Origin: Argentina anserina
Lineage: Eukaryota > Streptophyta > Magnoliopsida > Rosales > Rosaceae
Length of the DNA stretch: 64,000 nucleotides
Assembly: GCF_933775445.1 (NCBI RefSeq)
Contig: NW_026089450.1
Location: 124,001-188,000, forward strand
Direction of reading: 5' to 3'
Shown here: positions 54,176 to 64,000 of the stretch, one piece after another
Layout: the number at the start of each line of letters is the position of its first letter
How positions within the stretch are numbered: the first letter of the stretch is position 1
Position numbers and translations under genes: made by a program
Notes under the pieces: generated by a model
Database searches by the model: none
What the model saw: only the letters and a program-made list of their open reading frames with translations
Told to the model about the DNA's origin: nothing

Positions 54176-55293
54176 GATACTCAGTTTGAAAGAAACACAC
54201 TCCCACACTTGCAAAAGTCTCAAATTCAATAGAAACTCGCATAAGAAGCCTTACAGAAAGATACTCAAACGAGAAATGAAAAGATACACAATTGGAATTG
54301 TAATGATACGCAAACGATGTAAAGATACACAATTGGAATAGTAAAGATACGCAAACGATGTAAAGATACTCAGTTTGAAAGAAACACACTCCCACACTTG
54401 CAAAACTCTCAAATACAATAGAAACTAGCATCAGAAGCCTTACAGAAAGATACTCAAACGAGAAATGAAAAGATACACAATTGGAATTGTAAAGATACGC
54501 AAATGATGTAAAGATACACAATTGGAATTGTAAAGATACGCAAATGATGTAAAGATACACAATTGGAATAGTAAAGATACGCAAACGATGTAAAGATACT
54601 CAGTTTGAAAGAAACACACTCCCACACTTGCAAAACTCTCAAATACAATAGAAACTAGCATCAGAAGCCTTACAGAAAGATACTCAAACGAGAAATGAAA
54701 AGATACACAATTGGAATTGTAAAGATACGCAAACGATATAAAGATACTCAGTTTGAAAGAAACACACTCCCACACTTGCAAAACTCTCAAATTCAATAGA
54801 AACTCGAATAAGAAGCCTTACAGAAAGATACTCAAACGAGAAATGAAAAGATACACAATTGGAATAGTAAAGATACGCAAACGATGTAAAGATACTCAGT
54901 TTGAAAGAAACACACTCCCACACTTGCAAAACTCTCAAATATAATAGAAACTAGCATCAGAAGCCTTACAGAAAGATACTCAAACGAGAAATGAAAAGAT
55001 ACACAATTGGAATTGTAAAGATACGCAAACGATGTAAAGATACTCAGTTTGAAAGAAACACACTCCCACACTTGCAAAACTCTCAAATTCAATAGAAACT
55101 CGCATCAGAAGCCTTACAGAAAGATACTCAAACGAGAAATGAAAAGATACACAATTGGAATAGTAAAGATACGCAAACGATGTAAAGATACTCAGTTTGA
55201 AAGAAACACACTCCCACACTTGCAAAACTCTCCAATAGAATAGAAACTAGCATCAGAAGACTTACAGAAAGATACTCAAACGAGAAATGAAAA

Positions 55294-55498
55294 GATACAC
55301 AATTGGAATTGTAAAGATACGGAAACGATGTAAAGATACACACTTGGAATAGTAAAGATACGCAAACGTTGTAAAGATACACAATTGGAATAGTAAAGAT
55401 ACGCAAACGATGTAAAGATACACAATTGGAATAGTAAAGATACGGAAACGATGTAAAGATACACAATTGGAATAGTAAAGATACGCAAACGATGTAAA
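55294..55498. repeat. A-module run, 5 copies (205 bp)
   Basis: Exactly 5 x 41 bp with variants in the order CGGAAACGATG, CGTTG, plain, CGGAAACGATG, plain. This is a shortened form of the same trimer pattern as 53807-54175. The second copy starts GATACACACTTGG, comparable to the aberrant third copy of that run. Confidence 0.95.
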
Positions 55499-57138
55499 GA
55501 TACTCAGTTTGAAAGAAACACACTCCCACACTTGCAAAAGTCTCAAATTCAATAGAAACTCGCATAAGAAGCCTTACAGAAAGATACTCAAACGAGAAAT
55601 GAAAAGATACACAATTGGAATAGTAAAGATACGCAAACGATGTAAAGATACTCAGTTTGAAAGAAACACACTCCCACACTTGCAAAACTCTCAAATACAA
55701 TAGAAACTAGCATCAGAAGCCTTACAGAAAGATACTCAAACGAGAAATGAAAAGATACACAATTGGAATTGTAATGATACGCAAACGATGTAAAGATACA
55801 CAATTGGAATAGTAAAGATACGCAAACGATGTAAAGATACTCAGTTTGAAAGAAACACACTCTCACACTTGCAAAACTCTTAAATACAATAGAAACTAGC
55901 ATCAGAAGCCTTACAGAAAGATACTCAAACGAGAAATGAAAAGATACACAATTGGAATTGTAAAGATACGCAAAGGATGTAAAGATACACAATTGGAATT
56001 GTAAAGATACGCAAACGATGTAAAGATACACAATTGGAATAGTAAAGATACGCAAACGATGTAAAGATACTCAGTTTGAAAGAAACACACTCCCACACTT
56101 GCAAAACTCTCAAATACAATAGAAACGAGCATCAGAAGCCTTACAGAAAGATACTCAAACGAGAAATGAAAAGATACACAATTGGAATTGTAAAGATACG
56201 CAAACGATATAAAGATACTCAGTTTGAAAGAAACACACTCCCACACTTGCAAAACTCTCAAATTCAATAGAAACTCGCATCAGAAGCCTTACAAAAAGAT
56301 ACTCAAACGAGAAATGAAAAGATACACAATTGGAATAGTAAAGATACGCAAACGATGTAAAGATACACAATTGGAATAGTAAAGATACGCAAACGATGTA
56401 AAGATACTCAGTTTGAAAGAAACACACTCCCACACTTGCAAAACTCTCAAATTCAATAGAAACTCGAATAAGAAGCCTTACAGAAAGATACTCAAACGAG
56501 AAATGAAAAGATACACAATTGGAATAGTAAAGATACGCAAACGATGTAAAGATACTCAGTTTGAAAGAAACACACTCCCACACTTGCAAAACTCTCAAAT
56601 ATAATAGAAACTAGCATCAGAAGCCTTACAGAAAGATACTCAAACGAGAAATGAAAAGATACACAATTGGAATAGTAAAGATACGCAAACGATGTAAAGA
56701 TACTCAGTTTGAAAGAAACACACTCCCACACTTGAAAACTCTCAAATTCAATAGAAACTCGCATCAGAAAGCCTTACAGAAAGATACTCAAACGAGAAAT
56801 GAAAAGATACACAATTGGAATTGTAAAGATACGCAAACGATGTAAAGATACACAATTGGAATAGTAAAGATACGCAAACGATGTAAAGATACTCAGTTTG
56901 AAAGAAACACACTCCCACACTAGCAAAACTCTTAAATACAATAGAAACTAGCATCAGAAGCCTTACAGAAAGATACTCAAACGAGAAATGAAAAGATACA
57001 CAATTGGAATTGTAAAGATACGCAAATGATGTAAAGATACACAATTGGAATTGTAAAGATACGCAAACGATGTAAAGATACACAATTGGAATAGTAAAGA
57101 TACGCAAACGATGTAAAGATACTCAGTCTGAAAGAAAC

Positions 57139-57143
57139 ACACT
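57139..57143. other. Target-site duplication ACACT (left copy)
   Basis: Five bases before TGATAGGAGC, identical to 58726-58730. They derive from the satellite B module segment AAACACACTCCC. Confidence 0.93.
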
Positions 57144-57459
57144 TGATAGGAGCACTTTGTGCGACGTTCTTAACATGTTTTTACCTCCATTCGTACTTTA
57201 CTTAGCCCTTATTATTGTAGTATAGAGTCATTGAGTCGAGTTAGGAGTCTCTAGTGACGTTCGTTCCCTTTTAGTGCTAAAACGGGTGTAAAATGCAGAA
57301 ATTGTCGAGAATGCTATAGAGTAGTATTCCTTGTCGAACTAGGAAATCTAGTTTGGTTAGGATTTTTATTATTCGATATTTCTGTAACATATGTGATTTA
57401 TATTTATTATTTCCTTTCCTTATTTTCAGAATTAAATGTGAGATAATGACTTGGAAATT

Positions 57460-57640
57460 ATGGAAAGAAAGAGGAGAAGAAGGAAACAAAAGGAGAAAAA
57501 GGAAAGAAGTAATTTAGTTTCTGAATAAGATGAAAAGGAATAAGTATGCAGCCTCAAAGGAGGGAAGGTTCATCCGGCCATTAAATGGAAAGAATAAGAA
57601 AAGAAGGAAACAAAAGAAGAAAAAGGAAGGAGAGAACAAA
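57460..57640. repeat. GA-rich tract with a 26-bp imperfect duplication in the solo LTR
   Basis: A strongly purine-biased plus strand upstream of the TATA box. A 26-bp segment starting GAAGGAAACAAAAG at 57479 recurs at 57603 with one base changed (GGAG to GAAG), 124 bp apart. This is probably part of U3. The open frame 57530-57985 runs through it and is not considered coding. Confidence 0.7.
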
Positions 57641-57800
57641 GAGATAATTCTGAAGAATGCATGTGGTCTAGAAGAAGGGAGAATGCATGTGACCAACAAA
57701 GATGATCATCATTCAATCGAGAAGGAAAGAAAAGAAAAAAAAAGGAAATACATGGATCAGCCCATTCAAAACCCTAGCAGCCCCTCCTCTCCTCCTTCCA

Positions 57801-57810
57801 CTATAAAAGG
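57801..57810 (+). promoter_or_regulatory. TATA box of the solo LTR
   Basis: CTATAAAAGG is a canonical plant TATA box, in the same orientation as the LTR and preceded by a CT-rich stretch. The expected transcript start is about 57830-57840. If active, transcription would run rightwards through the LTR into the satellite at 58726 onward. Activity is inferred. Confidence 0.65.
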
Positions 57811-58725
57811 CATGGCCTCCCTCACAATTCACCATCTCCATTCTCTCACAAAGCAAGCCGAAATTCTGCCCAAAAACATCCAGAAAATTCAAGCCAAAAA
57901 CCTTCATCCATCATCACCAAACCGTGCTCATCTTCCTCCTCCACCAATTCGAATTCATCCTTGCTTCATCCTAGAAGGTTTCTAATGTGTGATTCATCCA
58001 TGGCTTGTAATCTTTCTTTTTATTTTCTGCAAATTTCGAATTCATTGTATGAATCATTGGATGTTATTTTCGGTTTCATATATGAAGAACATAAATTCAG
58101 ACTTCTTTGGTTTTATGTTTTGATTGTATGAACTCATGAAATATGTGTCTATGCCGTGTATAATAGTTATGGGCAGTAGGTTTTCGAAATTAATTTAGGT
58201 TTTATTTCAATTAATTCCTTGAACTTGTGCATCTAAATCAATGCTTGAGGAAGCCAAGGCCATGGTTCTCCTAGGGTTGCGATTTAATTCACCAAAGTGT
58301 TCATTGATTGAATATGCGCTTCGTGTTTCAATTATGGATACTTATATAGGGTTGTGATAGTTCTAGGAATTTGCATGTTTAATCAAGATGAGTGACGCCA
58401 TGCTTGTGTAACATGTCTTCAATTCGACTTAATGTGCTTATGTGCTAATTTGTTGTTTAACTAGACGCTTCGTTATGTTGAACTCTCTTTAGCATATGTG
58501 ATAGAATTCGTGTTTTGGTTATGTGATGAGTGGTTGATCAATTGTATATAAGTAATTTAGGATTTATTTTACGTTGTAGTTTTAAAATCCAAATCAAATC
58601 CCCCAATAACATGATAAGTGTTGAGGCCCTTTTGATTCCCCGGACTGAACGATCCCTGCTTATTCTATACTAACGATGATGTTTTTCAGGGTATTTTATA
58701 GACGTTCTAAACGAACGCTCTATCA

Positions 58726-58730
58726 ACACT
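58726..58730. other. Target-site duplication ACACT (right copy)
   Basis: Five bases directly after the LTR end CTATCA. The satellite B module continues from here with CCCACACTTG. Confidence 0.93.
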
Positions 58731-59445
58731 CCCACACTTGCAAAACTCTCAAATTCAATAGAAACTCGCATAAGAAGCCTTACAGAAAGATACTCAAACG
58801 AGAAATGAAAAGATACACAATTGGAATAGTAAAGATACGCAAACGATGTAAAGATACTCAGTTTGAAAGAAACACACTCCCACACTTGCAAAACTCTCAA
58901 ATTCAATAGAAACTCGCATCAGAAAGCCTTACAGAAAGATACTCAAACGAGAAATGAAAAGATACACAATTGGAATAGTAAAGATACGCAAACGATGTAA
59001 AGATACTCAGTTTGAAAGAAACACACTCCCACACTTGCAAAACTCTCAAATACAATAGAAACTAGCATCAGAAGCCTTACAGAAAGATACTCAAACGAGA
59101 AATGAAAAGATACACAATTGGAATTGTAAAGATACGCAAACGATGTAAAGATACACAATTGGAATAGTAAAGATACGCAAACGATGTAAAGATACTCAGT
59201 TTGAAAGAAACACACTCCCACACTTGCAAAACTCTCAAATTCAATAGAAACTCGAATAAGAATCCTTACAGAAAGATACTCAAACGAGAAATGAAAAGAT
59301 ACACAATTGGAATAGTAAAGAGACGCAAACGATGTAAAGATACTCAGTTTGAAAGAAACACACTCCCACACTTGCAAAACTCTCAAATATAATAGAAACT
59401 AGCATCAGAAGCCTTACAGAAAGATACTCAAACGAAAAATGAAAA

Positions 59446-59896
59446 GATACACAATTGGAATTGTAAAGATACGCAAACGATGTAAAGATACACAATTGGA
59501 ATAGTAAAGATACGGAAACGATGTAAAGATACACAATTGGAATAGTAAAGATACGCAAACGTTGTAAAGATACACAATTGGAATAGTAAAGATACGCAAA
59601 CGATGTAAAGATACACAATTGGAATAGTAAAGATACGCAAACGATGTAAAGATACACAATTGGAATAGTAAAGATACGCAAACGTTGTAAAGATACACAA
59701 TTGGAATAGTAAAGATACGCAAACGATGTAAAGATACACAATTGGAATAGTAAAGATACGGAAACGATGTAAAGATACACAATTGGAATAGTAAAGATAC
59801 GCAAACGTTGTAAAGATACACAATTGGAATAGCAAAGATACGCAAACGATGTAAAGATACACAATTGGAATAGTAAACATACGCAAACGATGTAAA
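59446..59896. repeat. A-module run, 11 copies (451 bp)
   Basis: The longest A run in the window, exactly 11 x 41 bp. Variant order: plain; CGGAAACGATG, CGTTG, plain; plain, CGTTG, plain; CGGAAACGATG, CGTTG, AGCAAAG-type; and last GTAAACATACG. This is three rounds of a 123-bp trimer, the middle one having reverted or lost the CGG mark. It is flanked by ordinary B modules. Confidence 0.96.
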
Positions 59897-62110
59897 GATA
59901 CTCAGTTTGAAAGAAACACACTCCCACACTTGCAAAACTCTCAAATTCAATAGAAACTCGCATAAGAAGCCTTACAGAAAGATACTCAAACGAGAAATGA
60001 AAAGATACACAATTGGAATAGTAAAGATACGCAAACGATGTAAAGATACTCAGTTTGAAAGAAACACACTCCCACACTTGCAAAACTCTCAAATATAATA
60101 GAAACTAGCATCAGAAGCCTTACAGAAAGATACTCAAACGAGAAATGAAAAGATACACAATTGGAATTGTAAAGATACGCAAACGATGTAAAGATACTCA
60201 GTTTGAAAGAAACACACTCCCACACTTGCAAAACTCTCAAATTCAATAGAAACTCGCATCAGAAGCCTTACAGAAAGATACTCAAACGAGAAATGAAAAG
60301 ATACACAATTGGAATAGTAAAGATACGCAAACGATGTAAAGATACACAATTGGAATAGTAAAGATACGCAAACGATGTAAAGATACTCAGTTTGAAAGAA
60401 ACACACTCCCACACTTGCAAAACTCTCAAATTCAATAGAAACTCGCATCAGAAAGCCTTACAGAAAGATACTCAAACGAGAAATGAAAAGATACACAATT
60501 GGAATTGTAAAGATACGCAAACGATGTAAAGATACACAATTGGAATAGTAAAGATACGCAAACGATGTAAAGATACTCAGTTTGAAAGAAACACAATCCC
60601 ACACTAGCAAAACTCTCAAATACAATAGAAACTAGCATCAGAAGCCTTACAGAAAGATACTCAAACGAGAAATGAAAAGATACACAATTGGAATTGTAAA
60701 GATACGCAAATGATGTAAAGATACACAATTGGAATTGTAAAGATACGCAAACGATGTAAAGATACACAATTGGAATAGTAAAGATACGCAAACGATGTAA
60801 AGATACTCAGTTTGAAAGAAACACACTCCCACACTTGCAAAACTCTCAAATTCAATAGAAACTCGCATAAGAAGCCTTACAGAAAGATACTCAAACGAGA
60901 AATGAAAAGATACACAATTGGAATAGTAAAGATACGCAAACGATGTAAAGATACTCAGTTTGAAAGAAACACACTCCCACACTTGCAAAACTCTCAAATT
61001 CAATAGAAACTCGCATCAGAAAGCCTTACAAAAAGATACTCAAACGAGAAATGAAAAGATACACAATTGGAATAGTAAAGATACGCAAACGATGTAAAGA
61101 TACTCAGTTTGAAAGAAACACACTCCCACACTTGCAAAACTCTCAAATACAATAGAAACTAGCATCAGAAGCCTTACAGAAAGATACTCAAACGAGAAAT
61201 GAAAAGATACACAATTGGAATTGTAAAGATACGCAAACGATGTAAAGATACACAATTGGAATAGTAAAGATACGCAAACGATGTAAAGATACTCAGTTTG
61301 AAAGAAACACACTCCCACACCTGCAAAACTCTCAAATACAATAGAAACTAGCATCAGAAGCCTTACAGAAAGATACTCAAACGAGAAATGAAAAGATACA
61401 CAATTGGAATTGTAAAGATACGCAAACGATGTAAAGATACACAATTGGAATTGTAAAGATACGCAAACGATGTAAAGATACTCAGTTTGAAAGAAACACA
61501 CTCCCACACTTGCAAAACTCTCAAATACAATAGAAACGAGGATCAGAAGCCTTACAGAAAGATACTCAAACGAGAAATGAAAAGATACACAATTGGAATT
61601 GTAAAGATACGCAAACGATATAAAGATACTAAGTTTGAAAGAAACACACTCCCACACTTGCAAAACTCTCAAATTCAATAGAAACTCGCATCAGAAGCCT
61701 TACAGAAAGATACTCAAACGAGAAATGAAAAGATACACAATTGGAATAGTAAAGATACGCAAACGATGTAAAGATACACAATTGGAATAGTAAAGATACG
61801 CAAACGATGTAAAGATACTCAGTTTGAAAGAAACACACTCCCACACTTGCAAAACTCTCAAATACAATAGAAACTAGCATCAGAAGCCTTACAGAAAGAT
61901 ACTCAAACGAGAAATGAAAAGATACAAAATTGGAATTGTAAAGATACGCAAACGATGTAAAGATACACAATTGGAATAGTAAACATACGCAAACGATGTA
62001 AAGATACTCAGTTTGAAAGAAACACACTCCCACACTTGCAAAACTCTCAAATTCAATAGAAACTCGCATCAGAAAGCCTTACAGAAAGATACTCAAACGA
62101 GAAATGAAAA

Positions 62111-62315
62111 GATAGGCAATTGGAATAGTAAAGATACGCAAACGATGTAAAGATACACAATTGGAATAGTAAAGATACGCAAACGATGTAAAGATACACA
62201 ATTGGAATAGTAAAGATACGCAAACGATGTAAAGATACACAATTGGAATAGTAAAGATACGCAAACGATGTAAAGATACACAATTGGAATAGTAAACATA
62301 CGCAAACGATGTAAA
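62111..62315. repeat. A-module run, 5 copies (205 bp)
   Basis: Exactly 5 x 41 bp. The first copy starts GATAGGCAATTGG and the last has GTAAACATACG, as in the other long runs. The CGGAAACG and CGTTG marks are absent, so it lacks the trimer pattern. Confidence 0.95.
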
Positions 62316-62909
62316 GATACTCAGTTTCAAAGAAACACACTCCCACACTTGCAAAACTCTCAAATTCAATAGAAACTCGCATAAGAAGCCTTACAGAAAG
62401 ATACTCAAACGAGAAATGAAAAGATACATAATTGGAATTGTAAAGATACGCAAACGATATAAAGATACTGAGTTTGAAAGAAACACACTCCCACACTTGC
62501 AAAACTCTCAAATTTAATAGAAACTCGCATCAGAAAGCCTTACAGAAAGATACTCAAACGAGAAATGAAAAGATACTCAATTGGAATAGTAAAGATACGC
62601 AAACGATGTAAAGATACACAATTGGAATAGTAAACATACCCAAACGATGTAAAGATACTCAGTTTGAAAGAAACACACTCCCACACTTGCAAAACTCTCA
62701 AATTCAATAGAAACTCGCATCAGAAGCCTTACAGAAAGATACTCAAACGAGAAATGAAAAGATACACAATTGGAATTGTAAAGATACGCAAACGATATAA
62801 AGATACTCAGTTTGAAAGAAACACACTCCCACACTTGCAAAACTCTCAAATTCAATAGAAACTCGCATCAGAAAGCCTTACAGAAAGATACTCAAACGAG
62901 AAATGAAAA

Positions 62910-63237
62910 GATACTCAATTGGAATAGTAAAGATACGCAAACGATGTAAAGATACACAATTGGAATAGTAAAGATACGGAAACGATGTAAAGATACACAA
63001 TTGGAATAGTAAAGATACGCAAACGTTGTAAAGATACACAATTGGAATAGTAAAGATACGCAAACGATGTAAAGATACACAATTGGAATAGTAAAGATAC
63101 GGAAACGATGTAAAGATACACAATTGGAATAGTAAAGATACGCAAACGTTGTAAAGATACACAATTGGAATAGCAAAGATACGCAAACGATGTAAAGATA
63201 CACAATTGGAATAGTAAACATACGCAAACGATGTAAA
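62910..63237. repeat. A-module run, 8 copies (328 bp)
   Basis: Exactly 8 x 41 bp. It occupies the same higher-order position as the 11-copy run at 59446-59896 (right ends 3,341 bp apart) but has one fewer 123-bp trimer. Order: plain; CGGAAACGATG, CGTTG, plain; CGGAAACGATG, CGTTG, AGCAAAG-type; GTAAACATACG last. Confidence 0.96.
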
Positions 63238-64000
63238 GATACTCAGTTTGAAAGAAACACACTCCCACACTTGCAAAACTCTCAAATTCAATAGAAACTC
63301 GCATAAGAAGCCTTACAGAAAGATACTCAAACGAGAAATGAAAAGATACACAATTGGAATAGTAAAGATACGCAAACGATGTAAAGATACTCAGTTTGAA
63401 AGAAACACACTCCCACACTTGCAAAACTCTCAAATATAATAGAAACTAGCATCAGAAGCCTTACAGAAAGATACTCAAACGAGAAATGAAAAGATACACA
63501 ATTGGAATTGTAAAGATACGCAAACGATGTAAAGATACTCAGTTTGAAAGAAACACACTCCCACACTTGCAAAACTCTCAAATTCAATAGAAACTCGCAT
63601 CAGAAGCCTTACAGAAAGATACTCAAACGAGAAATGAAAAGATACACAATTGGAATAGTAAAGATACGCAAACGATGTAAAGATACACAATTGGAATAGT
63701 AAAGATACGCAAACGATGTAAAGATACTCAGTTTGAAAGAAACACACTCCCACACTTGCAAAACTCTCAAATTCAATAGAAACTCGCATCAGAAAGCCTT
63801 ACAGAAAGATACTCAAACGAGAAATGAAAAGATACACAATTGGAATTGTAAAGATACGCAAACGATGTAAAGATACACAATTGGAATAGTAAAGATACGC
63901 AAACGATGTAAAGATACTCAGTTTGAAAGAAACACACTCCCACACTAGCAAAACTCTCAAATACAATAGAAACTAGCATCAGAAGCCTTACAGAAAGATA

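Larger units (their letters stand above)
53807..57143. repeat. Satellite array with long A-module runs, up to the solo LTR
   Basis: A mix of 148-, 189- and 230-bp units plus the 9-copy and 5-copy A runs. Markers include TCGCATAAGAAG or TCGAATAAGAAG, CTCCAATAGAATAG and CGCAAATGATG. A block at 53345-53740 recurs at 54832-55227 (offset 1,487). A B module near 56734 lacks the usual GC in CACTTGCAAAAC. The array is interrupted inside a B module at 57143 by the solo LTR. Confidence 0.95.
57144..58725 (+). mobile_element. Solo LTR of a gypsy-type retrotransposon
   Basis: A 1,582-bp insertion with ends TGATAG...CTATCA and a perfect target duplication ACACT (57139-57143 and 58726-58730). Removing it restores an unbroken B module (AAACACACTCCCACACTTG). 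It contains no primer-binding site or internal domain, so it is best read as a solo LTR left by LTR-LTR recombination. Orientation is plus: the first ~35 bp resemble the sense start of the 8-kb element's LTR (TGATAGGAGCAC, then GACGTTCTTAA). The 58531-58692 end resembles that LTR's 3' end (TGGTTGATCA, GTATATA, TTTATTTT, CCCCGG, TGAACGAT, CGATG). The middle is diverged, so it belongs to a related but different family. Confidence 0.9.
58726..64000. repeat. Satellite array, right segment
   Basis: Satellite resumes in the middle of a B module and runs off the right edge. Unit lengths are mixed, with 11-, 5- and 8-copy A runs. The stretch 59897-60660 recurs at 63238 onward at a constant offset of 3,341. 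The unit pattern left of the solo LTR (56748-57107) recurs at 60432-60791 (offset 3,684), so the same higher-order repeat spans the insertion. No gene is present. Confidence 0.95.

Noticed and set aside
9671..57143. CRISPR-like appearance of regularly spaced direct repeats
   Set aside because: There are no unique spacers: both modules are repeats, no cas genes are present, and the context is a plant satellite with LTR elements.
57530..57985. 151-codon plus-strand frame in the solo LTR
   Set aside because: It crosses the TATA box and is made of GA-rich low-complexity lysine/glutamate codons followed by proline/serine codons from a CT-rich stretch. This is expected for U3 sequence, not a gene.
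57144..58725. Reading the solo LTR's right flank (minus-strand AAGTGTGGGAGTGT then TGATAG) as a true polypurine tract and LTR
   Set aside because: The flank is ordinary satellite. Both sides carry the ACACT duplication and removing the LTR restores the B module exactly, so insertion explains it.
1..64000. Well over a hundred open frames of 61-389 codons in the satellite on both strands
   Set aside because: They repeat the same translation at every unit, break at each one-base length change, overlap on both strands, and show no domain or start context. They follow from the repeat period, not from genes.
1..64000. Telomeric repeat, rRNA spacer or organelle DNA origin
   Set aside because: There is no TTTAGGG run, no rRNA segment and no organelle gene. 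Structure and insertions fit nuclear satellite heterochromatin.
1..64000. CENP-B-box-like motif in the satellite
   Set aside because: No sequence with the TTCG....A..CGGG layout was seen in module A or B, so a centromeric role cannot be argued from a motif.

Overview
This window looks like one stretch of a plant satellite-DNA array, interrupted by two LTR-retrotransposon insertions. I find no protein-coding gene and no rRNA or tRNA gene. Evidence for a plant: a primer-binding site complementary to the 3' end of a nuclear tRNA-Asp; flanking motifs typical of plant Ty3/gypsy (Tat/Athila-type) elements; and a plant-like TATA box. It is probably a eudicot, but I cannot name the species. Satellite-rich DNA with nested gypsy insertions suggests heterochromatin, possibly centromeric or pericentromeric; that is inference.

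Layout: 1-1670 satellite; 1671-9670 a complete 8,000-bp non-autonomous LTR retrotransposon on the minus strand (two 2,170-bp LTRs, 3,660-bp non-coding interior, target duplication ATACA); 9671-57143 about 47 kb of satellite; 57144-58725 a 1,582-bp solo LTR of a related family on the plus strand (target duplication ACACT); 58726-64000 satellite.

The satellite (about 54 kb in total) is built from two modules. Module B (107 or 108 bp) occurs once per unit. Module A (41 bp) follows it in 1 to 11 tandem copies. Common units are 148/149 bp (one A), 189/190 bp (two A) and 230 bp (three A). Both modules contain ~20-bp sub-units starting with GATAC, so the hierarchy runs about 20 bp, 41 bp, 123 bp (a trimer of A variants), 148/189 bp, then higher-order repeats of 0.7 to 6.2 kb. 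The best-resolved higher-order repeat is three near-identical copies at about 28.7-44.9 kb, with periods of 4,609 and 6,191 bp.

The regions differ in composition. The left part (1-28.7 kb) is rich in 189-bp units, the centre holds the multi-kb repeats, 44.9-53.8 kb is mostly 148/149-bp units, and the right end (53.8-64 kb) carries long A-only runs. The many open frames in the satellite arise from its periodicity and are not annotated as genes. All comparisons were made by eye, so identities and block edges are approximate unless stated as exact.
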